A DNA stretch of 8,010 nt from Chitinophagaceae bacterium (lineage in GTDB: Bacteria; Bacteroidota; Bacteroidia; Chitinophagales; Chitinophagaceae), in assembly GCA_947472635.1 (NCBI GenBank), contig CANJDY010000124.1:1-8010 (forward strand), written 5' to 3'. A program made the translations under genes and the position numbers. Below the pieces are notes generated by a model. It was not told the origin of the DNA and did not search any database. It was given only the letters and a program-made list of their open reading frames with translations. Positions 1 to 6,205 of this stretch are shown here, piece by piece; the stretch's first letter is position 1; each line of letters begins with the position of its first letter.

Positions 1-501
1 ATGGAAAAATTATCAGTGGTATTGCAAAATGCTCCCGGAGGAAAGATCAGGATTGTAGCTTCTCAGATAAGTGAAGAGATAAGGGATTTGGTGGCGGGTA
101 AGGACAATGTGTTATTAATTGAACGTCCCTATCAATCCTCCGACATTGACGATGCAGACATTGTTTTTGCAGCAGTAAATGAAGCGTCGGTGAGTAGGCG
201 GGTGAGTAGCGATGCCAAAGCGAAAGGCAAGCTGGTGAATGCTGCAGATAAACCAGCACTCTGCGATTTTTATCTGGGTTCAATAGTGCAAAAAGGAAAT
301 CTAAAGATTGCTATCAGCACCAATGGTAAATCTCCCACGATTGCCAAAAGGGTAAAGGAGTTACTGAATGAAACCTTGCCGGATGAAATCGATGAATTGT
401 TGGGTAATATGCAACTAATAAGAAATAAAATGAGTGGCGATTTTGCAGAAAAAGTGAAGCAGTTGAATGAAATTACTAAAAACCTATCTCAAGATCAATA
501 A
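1..501 (+). CDS. Siroheme synthase, precorrin-2 dehydrogenase/sirohydrochlorin ferrochelatase type (5'-truncated by window edge)
   Basis: By family this cytoplasmic enzyme oxidises precorrin-2 to sirohydrochlorin with NAD and inserts iron to make siroheme, the cofactor of assimilatory sulfite reductase. It is the Met8p/CysG N-terminal type, without the CysG methyltransferase half. Visible here are the second half of the Rossmann fold (DADIVFAAVN, 51-60), the signature VNAADKPALCDFY (79-91) with the expected catalytic Asp at 83, and the ISTNGKSPTIAKRV segment (105-118), whose Ser111 corresponds to the phosphorylatable Ser of CysG. The glycine-rich NAD loop (GGGxVA) that precedes the EKL segment in homologues is absent. 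The ATG at base 1 is therefore most likely an internal Met, and roughly 25-30 residues lie upstream of the window. The stop is TAA at 499-501. The exporter gene begins two bases later, so the two are probably cotranscribed. The family is confident; the start is not real. Confidence 0.9.
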   Translation: MEKLSVVLQNAPGGKIRIVASQISEEIRDLVAGKDNVLLIERPYQSSDIDDADIVFAAVNEASVSRRVSSDAKAKGKLVNAADKPALCDFYLGSIVQKGNLKIAISTNGKSPTIAKRVKELLNETLPDEIDELLGNMQLIRNKMSGDFAEKVKQLNEITKNLSQDQ

Positions 502-503
502 GT

Positions 504-1469
504 ATGCAAACGAATACACCTGAAGAAACGATTGAAAATATTACACAAACGAGTGAAGTCGTTTCCTCAGTCAATGAGTTGGTTTCCTCACGAAGAAAAG
601 TGTTGAATAAATATATGGTTGCCCTTTCAGTGGTTGCAATCATTGTGTTATTGACCTATCTTTTTCTTTCCGCTGAACAGCTTACTCAATTGCAACTTGC
701 CTTGCACAAGGATAATCATTTATTTTATTGGATGCTTTTGGTAGGGTTTAGTGCCGAAGTGGTGGCGGGGTCAATGGGGATGGGATATGGTGTAATCTGC
801 ACCACTATTTTGCTAGTGCTAAATGTTCCTCCTCCGGTTATCAGTGCAAGTATTCATTCTGCTGAATCTTTTACCAGTGCTGCCGGATCGGTTAGTCATT
901 GGCAGTTGGGTAATATCAATAAAAAACTGGCCAAGTCTTTGGCTATACCAGCAATTATTGGAGCTGTTACAGGGGCCTTGCTATTAACGTATGTAGGAGA
1001 AAGATATTCAAAAATGACCAAGCCTTTCATTGCTTTTTATACGATGTATTTAGGGATAAGGATTCTACAAAATGCGTTCAAGGCAAAGGATGGAAGCCAG
1101 CATAAGAAAAAGATAAATATTTCGAGGCTTGGATTGGTAGGTGGTTTCATTGATTCTTTTGGCGGAGGTGGCTGGGGTCCATTGGTAACCGGCACTTTTA
1201 TTAAAAATGGACATACTCCTCGTTACGTGATTGGTAGTTCCACTTTTGCTAAATGTATTCTAACGGTAGCCAGTGCCATTACATTTATTTTCACCATTGG
1301 TATCCAGCATTGGAATATTGTTGCCGGCTTATTAATAGGTGGTATTGTTACTGCTCCATTTTCTGCTATGCTTACCTCCAAATTGCCCACTAAAAAAATG
1401 TTTATTGCCGTAGGAATCGTGGTTATATTTTGTAGCCTGATTACCATTTATCGGGCAGTTTTTTTATAA
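504..1469 (+). CDS. TauE/SafE family membrane anion exporter (probable sulfite exporter)
   Basis: A 321-residue polytopic inner-membrane protein of the TauE/SafE (formerly DUF81) family, whose members move sulfite, sulfoacetate or other small organosulfur anions out of the cell. A hydrophilic, Ser/Thr/Glu-rich tail (1-33) precedes the first membrane helix (about 37-56). The family's two-fold internal repeat is visible: GFSAEVVAGSMGMGYGV (81-97) matches GLVGGFIDSFGGGGWGPLV (210-228), and HSAESFTSAAGSV (118-130) matches HTPRYVIGSSTFAK (237-250). The helices continue to the C terminus. The start is two bases after the siroheme gene stop, which implies translational coupling or at least one transcript. 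That context makes sulfite the most likely substrate: siroheme serves sulfite reductase, and an exporter would relieve toxic sulfite build-up. The substrate is inferred from family and neighbour only. There is no clear ribosome binding site, as is usual in Bacteroidota. Confidence 0.88.
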   Translation: MQTNTPEETIENITQTSEVVSSVNELVSSRRKVLNKYMVALSVVAIIVLLTYLFLSAEQLTQLQLALHKDNHLFYWMLLVGFSAEVVAGSMGMGYGVICTTILLVLNVPPPVISASIHSAESFTSAAGSVSHWQLGNINKKLAKSLAIPAIIGAVTGALLLTYVGERYSKMTKPFIAFYTMYLGIRILQNAFKAKDGSQHKKKINISRLGLVGGFIDSFGGGGWGPLVTGTFIKNGHTPRYVIGSSTFAKCILTVASAITFIFTIGIQHWNIVAGLLIGGIVTAPFSAMLTSKLPTKKMFIAVGIVVIFCSLITIYRAVFL

Positions 1470-1548
1470 GCTGTTGAAGTTTTATATCTTTATAAAGTGT
1501 TTAAAAGTAAGTAATAATAACAGTTTTACTTTTCATTTGTCATTTTAA

Positions 1549-1556
1549 TATATTTG
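1549..1556 (+). promoter_or_regulatory. Candidate Bacteroidota -7 box upstream of the DUF2490 gene
   Basis: TATATTTG is an exact match to the Bacteroidota -7 consensus TAnnTTTG. The best -33 candidate is TTTT at 1524-1527, with a 21-base spacer, so that half is imperfect. It would give a 5' leader of roughly 130 bases for the DUF2490 gene at 1695. The surrounding gap (1470-1694) is very AT-rich, and I see no open reading frame or convincing hairpin in it. Chance matches are likely in such DNA, so this is weak. Confidence 0.28.
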
Positions 1557-1694
1557 TTAAATAGTGATTGGGAATCTGTATTCAATTAAAAGTACCTATA
1601 AATTTCACTTTTTATTTTTACTGACATTATTGATAAAATTCCTTTAGCTAGTCAATAGTAGATATATCCTTTGTTTTAAATTTTATTTTTAAAA

Positions 1695-2453
1695 ATGAAA
1701 ATACAATTTTTGTCTTTTTTTTTAGTAGTATTTTTTGCCTTTTCGGTCAATGCTCAAGATATTAAAAAAACGGAAGTAACCAGCCAATATTGGATTGGTT
1801 ATTCTGGTCAGTTTAGGGTAAGTAATAAATTGAATCTTATAGCCGAATCTAATTTGCGTTCAATGGACCATTCTGTTAATAAATTATCACAAAGTCTTGT
1901 TTCGGCAGCCCTTTCGTGGGGTGTAAATGATTTTATCAAATTATCTGTTGGGTATGCTTATGGCTCCATATTTCCGGCTTCCTCAAAAATAAGCGTCACG
2001 AAGCCCGAGAATCGTCTGTGGCAGCAAATTCAATTAACTAATCACTTTGCGTCAAAAAAAATTACTCAAGGGCTTAGGTTGGAAGAGAGATTTAGAAAAG
2101 GTCTTTTAAATGATTCCACCCTTGCGCCCAGTAATAGTTTTAATTTTCGTTTTCGATATAATATTTCGGGAGATTTCCCCCTAAGTAAAAATGGGTGGGC
2201 AAAAAATAGGCTTTCCTTAATTTTGAGTGAAGAAATATTCATTAATGTGGGTAAGCAAATTGTATTCAATTATTTTGACCAAAATAGAGTTTCGGTTGGT
2301 TTAAAATTCAAAATAACAGAGGGTAATAATATTCAGCTAGGCTATCTAGATCTTTTTCAGCAATTGTCAACAGGGTATCAATTCAGAAATTTACACGTAC
2401 TTAGGTTGAATTATTTCCAGGATTTAGATTTTAGAAAAAGGGTAAAATCGTAA
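1695..2453 (+). CDS. DUF2490 family outer-membrane beta-barrel protein
   Basis: A 252-residue secreted protein of unknown function. The N terminus is a clear signal peptide with a hydrophobic core of Phe, Val and Leu (5-17) and a probable signal peptidase I site after VNA (18-20). The mature part starts with the DUF2490-typical segment SQYWIGYSGQFRVSNKLNLI (30-49). It then alternates short amphipathic strands with turns, and ends in paired strands (IQLGYLDLFQQLS, LHVLRLNYFQDLDFRK), as expected of a small outer-membrane barrel. The start is preceded by an A-rich stretch, which is common for translated starts in this phylum. Base composition is lower in GC than its neighbours: four sampled 60-base lines gave 27-43%, against 38-50% for three lines of the sulfhydrylase gene. 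It lies between the exporter and metX, convergent with metX across 54 bases. No role in sulfur metabolism is shown. Family assignment is by pattern; the function is unknown. Confidence 0.8.
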   Translation: MKIQFLSFFLVVFFAFSVNAQDIKKTEVTSQYWIGYSGQFRVSNKLNLIAESNLRSMDHSVNKLSQSLVSAALSWGVNDFIKLSVGYAYGSIFPASSKISVTKPENRLWQQIQLTNHFASKKITQGLRLEERFRKGLLNDSTLAPSNSFNFRFRYNISGDFPLSKNGWAKNRLSLILSEEIFINVGKQIVFNYFDQNRVSVGLKFKITEGNNIQLGYLDLFQQLSTGYQFRNLHVLRLNYFQDLDFRKRVKS

Positions 2454-2507
2454 GTGGGACAAGCTGTTTTCCTTATTTTATACCTCAGTTAATTATTTAC
2501 GGTGAAC

Positions 2508-3521
2508 TTACATTCTCATCCACCTTGCAAGATGTTGGGAGATTATGGCAGACTCTACTATAAAGCCATCGTGTCCATAATTGGAATCAATCACCACCAA
2601 ATTTGCATTGGGGATATGGCGGTTCAAAAATTGTTGCTCTGCAATAGGACAAAGGATATCACTGTTGATAGCAATAATGAGGGTTTTTTGGATAATATCT
2701 TTCAAAATCAGCGCTGCATTTCCACCTCTGCCTCTCCCAATATGGTGACTATCCATACTCTTGGTAAGTAACCAATAGCTGAAAGCATTAAAGCGTTGCA
2801 CCAATTTACCGCCTTGGTATTGAATATAGGAAGCGGCTTTAAATTGGTCCAGCTTTTCAGCATCAGGGTCTGCTTGTTGTGCTACCATGATACTATAATT
2901 ACGATAGGTGAGCATGCCGATTGCTCTTGCAGCTTTCAGTCCTTTTGCACCGGCTTCTGCTGAGGGTGACTGCCAGCTTTGGTCCGCCTCTATAGCCAAT
3001 CGCTGGGCCGAGTGCACGGCGATTCCCCAGGCACTTTCTGTAGCTGATGTAGCCAATAAAAAAAGCTGTCCAATTCTATCGTTTTCAAGGATGCACCATT
3101 CCATAGCTTGATAGCCACCCATACTGCCACCCATTAATAAGAATATCTTTTCTATTCCTAGGTGCTCACGTAAAAGGATATGCGCCTTCACCATGTCACG
3201 GATGGTTACTAATGGAAAGCTGCTGTAATAAGGGGCTTGGGTAGCTGGGTCAATGCTGAGTGGACCTGTAGTACCATAACAAGAGCCTAGGATGTTGGCA
3301 CAAACGATAAAATGCTTTTCGGGGTCAATAATATGACCTGATCCTACCACCCCATTCCACCAGTCTGCAGCATCTGAATTGGCTGTGAGGGCATGGCAGA
3401 TCCATACGACATTGCTTTTGTCTGCATTCATTGTCCCATAGGTGGTATAGGCAATGGTTAGCTCGGCGAGTGACTCACCGCCTTCCAATGCTATTGTATG
3501 TGGATAATGAAAGAAGTTCAT
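2508..3521 (-). CDS. metX: Homoserine O-acyltransferase (MetX, alpha/beta hydrolase fold)
   Basis: A 337-residue cytoplasmic enzyme that by family acylates homoserine, usually with acetyl-CoA, activating it for sulfur transfer in methionine synthesis. MetX hallmarks appear in order: CHALTANSDAADWW (42-55), NILGSCYGTTGP (76-87), the nucleophile elbow GGSMGGYQAMEW (131-142) with Ser133, Asp288 in NSDILCP, and His317 in YGHDGF, completing the Ser-Asp-His triad. The length is near the usual 330-380. The frame stays open for 92 more codons upstream, but that stretch lacks family similarity and overlaps the OsmC gene on the other strand. I therefore place the start at the ATG at 3521 (MNFFHYPHTI), where homology-like sequence begins. 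It diverges from the OsmC gene across 70 bases and converges with the DUF2490 gene. Acetyl versus succinyl preference cannot be read reliably by eye, since MetX enzymes of both kinds exist. Confidence 0.92.
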   Translation of the reverse strand: MNFFHYPHTIALEGGESLAELTIAYTTYGTMNADKSNVVWICHALTANSDAADWWNGVVGSGHIIDPEKHFIVCANILGSCYGTTGPLSIDPATQAPYYSSFPLVTIRDMVKAHILLREHLGIEKIFLLMGGSMGGYQAMEWCILENDRIGQLFLLATSATESAWGIAVHSAQRLAIEADQSWQSPSAEAGAKGLKAARAIGMLTYRNYSIMVAQQADPDAEKLDQFKAASYIQYQGGKLVQRFNAFSYWLLTKSMDSHHIGRGRGGNAALILKDIIQKTLIIAINSDILCPIAEQQFLNRHIPNANLVVIDSNYGHDGFIVESAIISQHLARWMRM

Positions 3522-3544
3522 TCTATAAGTATACGTGTAAAAAA

Positions 3545-3563
3545 TGCAAAGTAAAGGCTTGCA
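3545..3563. repeat. Inverted repeat in the metX/OsmC divergent promoter region (candidate operator)
   Basis: TGCAA-N9-TTGCA is a perfect 5-base dyad centred at 3554. An outer pair, AAATGC (3542-3547) and GCATTT (3564-3569), is symmetric about nearly the same centre. It sits in the 70-base gap between two divergent genes. It overlaps a 7-of-8 minus-strand -7-like box (TTACTTTG, 3554-3547) and ends next to the plus-strand TATATTTG. That is a good position for a repressor or activator acting on both genes. The dyad is seen directly; an operator role is inference, and the bound regulator is unknown. Confidence 0.35.
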
Positions 3564-3568
3564 GCATT

Positions 3569-3576
3569 TATATTTG
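3569..3576 (+). promoter_or_regulatory. Candidate -7 promoter box for the OsmC-family gene
   Basis: TATATTTG is an exact match to the Bacteroidota -7 consensus TAnnTTTG and lies 15 bases before the ATG at 3592. Transcription from it would give a leader of about ten bases. No good -33 TTTG is present at a 19-21 base spacing, which lowers confidence. It is the same 8-mer as the box at 1549-1556. Confidence 0.35.
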
Positions 3577-3591
3577 TAAAAATATTGAGAA

Positions 3592-4014
3592 ATGATCAAA
3601 ATAAATTTAAATCGGGTAGCGGGAGATTTTGGCTTTGAAGCCATCGACGCCAGTGGACATGTGTTAAAAATGGATACCAGTGCTGAAAGTGGTGGACAGG
3701 ATTTTGGTATTCGACCGATGCAGGTTCTATTAATGGGAATGGGAGGATGCAGCGCTATTGATATCGTGATGATACTGCAAAAACAACGCCAGACCATTGA
3801 AAATTTTTCGATGAAGATTGAAGGTGAAAGGGAAGCCGGTAAAGAACCCTCCCTCTGGGAAAATGTAAAAATAGTATTTGAGCTAACCGGTACTATTGAT
3901 CTCGATAAGGCACAGCGAGCCTGCGATTTATCTATGGATAAATACTGCTCAGTTGCTGAAACGCTTCGTCGTGGAGGAACTCATCTCACTTGGGAGGTAA
4001 GGGTGAACCCGTAA
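3592..4014 (+). CDS. OsmC/YhfA-family thiol protein (possible peroxiredoxin-like enzyme)
   Basis: A 140-residue cytoplasmic protein, full length for the OsmC family. Two family cysteines are present: Cys53 in MGMGGCSAIDIVMIL (49-62), at the start of the long central helix, and Cys119 in KYCSVAETLRRG (117-128). The substrate-side segment GIRPMQVLL (39-47) also fits the family. Canonical OsmC/Ohr enzymes use this cysteine pair to reduce organic hydroperoxides. The RPMQ variant and YhfA-like look mean that peroxidase activity should not be assumed here. A third cysteine, Cys111, is extra. The gene diverges from metX and is followed after 275 bases by the sulfhydrylase gene in the same direction. 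Lying between two methionine genes hints at a redox or sulfur-handling role, but that is inference. The ATG follows a purine-rich GAGAA stretch that may help initiation. Confidence 0.88.
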   Translation: MIKINLNRVAGDFGFEAIDASGHVLKMDTSAESGGQDFGIRPMQVLLMGMGGCSAIDIVMILQKQRQTIENFSMKIEGEREAGKEPSLWENVKIVFELTGTIDLDKAQRACDLSMDKYCSVAETLRRGGTHLTWEVRVNP

Positions 4015-4191
4015 ATAGCTTCCTAATGAATAGTATGTTCGTTCAATTTTATTATTAATGCTACTATAAATAGTAATTATTTTATTGATATGTAAGGCAT
4101 TGTTCTCAGAGAAAATAATCCGAACCTGTATTTTCAATTTTATATCACATAAATTGCAAACAGTAGTTTTTAAAGAAACGCTTCATTCATA

Positions 4192-4262
4192 TTTTTCATT
4201 CGGAAAATGAAAAATGGAGCAATTTTATAACTCCCTATGCTCGCTAATCTTCCTTTGGGAAG
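4192..4262 (+). promoter_or_regulatory. Hairpin-rich leader before the sulfhydrylase gene (candidate cis-regulatory RNA)
   Basis: Three inverted repeats lie in a row in the 275-base gap 4015-4289. The first is a perfect 9-bp stem, TTTTTCATT (4192-4200) with AATGAAAAA (4206-4214), around a 5-base loop. The second pairs GGAG (4216-4219) with CTCC (4231-4234). The third pairs CTTCC (4249-4253) with GGAAG (4258-4262) around a TTTG loop. The last ends 27 bases before the ATG at 4290. The rest of the gap is AT-rich, with only 7-of-8 matches to the -7 consensus (for example TAGTTTTT at 4164-4171) and no ORF. I could not recognise a SAM-I or SAM-II core. The dyads are seen directly; a regulatory RNA role, suggested by position before a methionine gene, is speculative. 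Confidence 0.28.
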
Positions 4263-4289
4263 GGCAAGTTTGGGATTGATATTTCAAAT

Positions 4290-5453
4290 ATGAACCCAAT
4301 TACACAGGCTATTCGCATACAAACTGATCGTACCAATGAGATGGAACATTCCACTCCCTTGTTTCTGACCAGTAGTTTTTGTTTTGACAATGCCGAAGAA
4401 ATGCGCGCCGCCTTTGCTGATGAAACGGATGATAATATTTATAGTCGCTTTAGTAATCCTAGTGTGCAGGAGTTTACTGATAAAATGGTGGCACTTGAAG
4501 GGGCAGAGGCTGGTTATTCCACGGCATCGGGAATGAGTGCTGTTTTTGCTTCTTTTATGGCATTGTTGAAAAAAGGTGATCACCTTTTATCCTGTAATTC
4601 TATTTTTGGGAGTACCCATACCTTGATAAAAAAATATTTGCCCAATTACGGTATAGAATTTAGTTATGTAAGTGCCGATCGGCCAGAAGAGTGGGAGGCT
4701 GCTATACGCCCCAATACGAAAATGATTTACCTAGAAACCCCTGCCAATCCGGGGTTGGCGATTATTGACATAGAAAAGGTAAGTATATTGGCTAAAAAAT
4801 ACAACCTTATTTTAAATGTTGATAATTGTTTTGCTACACCAGTTTGCCAGCGCCCTATTGATTTGGGTGCGCATTTGGTAGTTCACTCCGCTACAAAATG
4901 GCTAGATGGACAGGGCCGTGTGTTGGGTGGGGTTGTAGTGGGCAAAAAAGAATTGATACAGGATATTTATGCTTTCTGCAGAAGTACAGGTCCGGCGATG
5001 TCGCCTTTTAATGCATGGGTATTGAGCAAGAGCCTCGAAACATTGGATGTGCGTATGGAACGGCATGCTAAGAATGCCTTGCATATTGCTACTGCATTGC
5101 AACACCATCCAAAAATCAGCTTTTTGAAATACCCCTTTCTGCCTAGCCATCCACAATATGAAATTGCCATCAAACAAATGCAAAATGGTGGAGGAATTCT
5201 GTGTTTCAATCTGGCAGGTGGTCTGGAAACTGGTCGTATTTTTTTAAATAGCCTGAAAATGCTTTCCCTTACAGCCAATCTTGGAGACACTCGAAGCATT
5301 GCCTCTCATCCCGCTAGTACTACCCATGCAAAGTTGACGGAGGAGGAGCGCTTGGCTACCAATATAACTTCAGGGCTTATCCGAATCTCTGTTGGGTTGG
5401 AGCATGTGGAAGATATACTGGCAGATATTTTACAGGCATTAGAGCAATGTTAA
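4290..5453 (+). CDS. metZ: O-acylhomoserine sulfhydrylase, PLP-dependent Cys/Met metabolism family (MetZ/MetY type)
   Basis: A 387-residue cytoplasmic fold-type I PLP enzyme. In this family O-acetyl- or O-succinylhomoserine reacts with sulfide to give homocysteine, bypassing cystathionine. Visible residues are YSRFSNP (51-57), with the Tyr and Arg that grip the PLP phosphate of the partner subunit; SGMSA (80-84); Asp178 in NVDN, facing the pyridine nitrogen; the Schiff-base Lys203 in HSATKWLDGQGR (199-210); LGDTRSIASHPASTTH (331-346); and the substrate-carboxylate Arg365 in SGLIRISVGLEH. The DGQGR sequence after the lysine and the length (MetY is nearer 430) favour the MetZ subgroup over MetY. 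Cystathionine gamma-synthase remains a less likely alternative. With metX nearby it completes a direct sulfhydrylation route. The gene is preceded by a hairpin-rich leader and ends 19 bases from the convergent YhhN gene. The family is very sure; the acyl substrate is not. Confidence 0.9.
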   Translation: MNPITQAIRIQTDRTNEMEHSTPLFLTSSFCFDNAEEMRAAFADETDDNIYSRFSNPSVQEFTDKMVALEGAEAGYSTASGMSAVFASFMALLKKGDHLLSCNSIFGSTHTLIKKYLPNYGIEFSYVSADRPEEWEAAIRPNTKMIYLETPANPGLAIIDIEKVSILAKKYNLILNVDNCFATPVCQRPIDLGAHLVVHSATKWLDGQGRVLGGVVVGKKELIQDIYAFCRSTGPAMSPFNAWVLSKSLETLDVRMERHAKNALHIATALQHHPKISFLKYPFLPSHPQYEIAIKQMQNGGGILCFNLAGGLETGRIFLNSLKMLSLTANLGDTRSIASHPASTTHAKLTEEERLATNITSGLIRISVGLEHVEDILADILQALEQC

Positions 5454-5472
5454 TTACTAAATCAAATGGTTA

Positions 5473-6165
5473 TTATTTCGATGTCTGTTTTGTAGTAATC
5501 AATCTGGTACTTCCCTTTACAATTAAATATTGAGCTGAGCAATAACTCAGCATTATCCATACTCCAGACATTGGTATAGGCTGATAAAATTTATTGACTG
5601 CCAATAAGGAATCTGAAATTACAAAGAGTGCTGCCCCTAAAAAGAAAAATAGGTTGGCAGGTTTTTCAATTTTATTATAAATGTGCAAGCTGCTCAATAA
5701 CATACTGCAAATAACAGTTGCATAAACTATCACCGGTATTTTTAATTCGCCTAAATAGGGGAATAATAAGCATACCAATGAGCTGCCATAACATAGGGTC
5801 AATAGTATCAATAAGGGTTGTTTTTTTAGCAGAGAAGGAGCTGGGTTACTAATTGATAAAAAGTAAAGGATATAAAAGATATGGGTAATCAAAAAACTTA
5901 CTAGGCCTGCGATAAAAAAAATACTCCCTTTGGAATCCAATAATAAAAAAAGGTCACCCAGCCAGGAAAAAAACAATCCGATTAGTATCCATTTTCTTTT
6001 AGTACCAGCGATACCTGAGTAGTAAAGCATGCCAATCAATACGGGCATTAGCAAGGGTTTGGTCAGGGTATGCAGGAAGGTAAAGCCAAATTGCAGGGAA
6101 ACTAATTCGGTTATGGACAGTAATCCAAAAACAAGGGAAGCTTTTTGTATGGGGGTTGAGTTCAT
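5473..6165 (-). CDS. YhhN/TMEM86 family membrane protein (lysoplasmalogenase-like)
   Basis: A 230-residue protein, almost entirely hydrophobic, with about eight membrane helices, of the YhhN family. Characterised animal members (TMEM86A/B) hydrolyse the vinyl ether bond of lysoplasmalogens; bacterial members are mostly uncharacterised. The family pattern is followed: TKPLLMP (35-41), FSWLGDLFLL (67-76) with Asp71, GLVSFLITHIFY (87-98) with His95, PVIVYATVI (144-152), GAALFVISDSLLA (177-189) with Asp185, and YCSAQYLIV (208-216). These buried polar residues are the likely active site. I use the ATG at 6165; an in-frame TTG two codons upstream is less likely. It lies 40 bases downstream of the HU/SPOR gene in the same direction, so it probably shares that promoter. 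It converges with the sulfhydrylase gene across only 19 bases. Whether this organism makes plasmalogens is unknown, so the substrate is open. Confidence 0.85.
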   Translation of the reverse strand: MNSTPIQKASLVFGLLSITELVSLQFGFTFLHTLTKPLLMPVLIGMLYYSGIAGTKRKWILIGLFFSWLGDLFLLLDSKGSIFFIAGLVSFLITHIFYILYFLSISNPAPSLLKKQPLLILLTLCYGSSLVCLLFPYLGELKIPVIVYATVICSMLLSSLHIYNKIEKPANLFFFLGAALFVISDSLLAVNKFYQPIPMSGVWIMLSYCSAQYLIVKGSTRLITTKQTSK

Positions 6166-6205
6166 AACCAATGTAATTTTTACTAATCACCCAATTTGTT
6201 TTCCT

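Noticed and set aside
47..283. Minus-strand frame of 78 codons opposite the siroheme gene
   Set aside because: The composition is implausible for a protein (repeated Cys, His, Arg, Pro), and the plus strand encodes a recognised enzyme.
1470..1510. Terminator after the TauE/SafE gene
   Set aside because: CTTTATAAAG (1488-1497) is a perfect palindrome but leaves no loop and is all weak pairs apart from its ends, without a following T run.
2454..2507. Shared terminator between the convergent DUF2490 and metX genes
   Set aside because: Only a short, mismatched GGGA/TTTCC pairing is visible; not enough for a call.
3551..3580. SAM-II-like GGCTTGCAGC string in the metX/OsmC gap
   Set aside because: It resembles part of a SAM-II core but lies on the strand reading toward the OsmC gene. 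It lacks the rest of the consensus and is explained as part of the dyad.
3522..3797. 92-codon N-terminal extension of metX
   Set aside because: The frame is open, but the sequence has no MetX-like character, lies opposite the OsmC gene, and would bury the promoter region. The family N terminus starts at the ATG at 3521.
4061..4085. Terminator after the OsmC gene (TACTA...TAGTA followed by a T-rich stretch)
   Set aside because: The stem is five weak base pairs with no GC core; it could arise by chance in AT-rich DNA.
4140..4289. SAM-I or SAM-II riboswitch before the sulfhydrylase gene
   Set aside because: I looked for the conserved cores of both classes and found no convincing match. The CGCTAA at 4242-4247 alone is not sufficient.
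4902..5299. Antisense open frames within the sulfhydrylase gene
   Set aside because: They lie wholly opposite a strongly conserved coding region, with no domain-like sequence; they are by-products of its codon pattern.
6166..6171. TTG start for the YhhN-family gene, two codons upstream
   Set aside because: The ATG at 6165 is a better start codon and nothing in the two added residues looks conserved.
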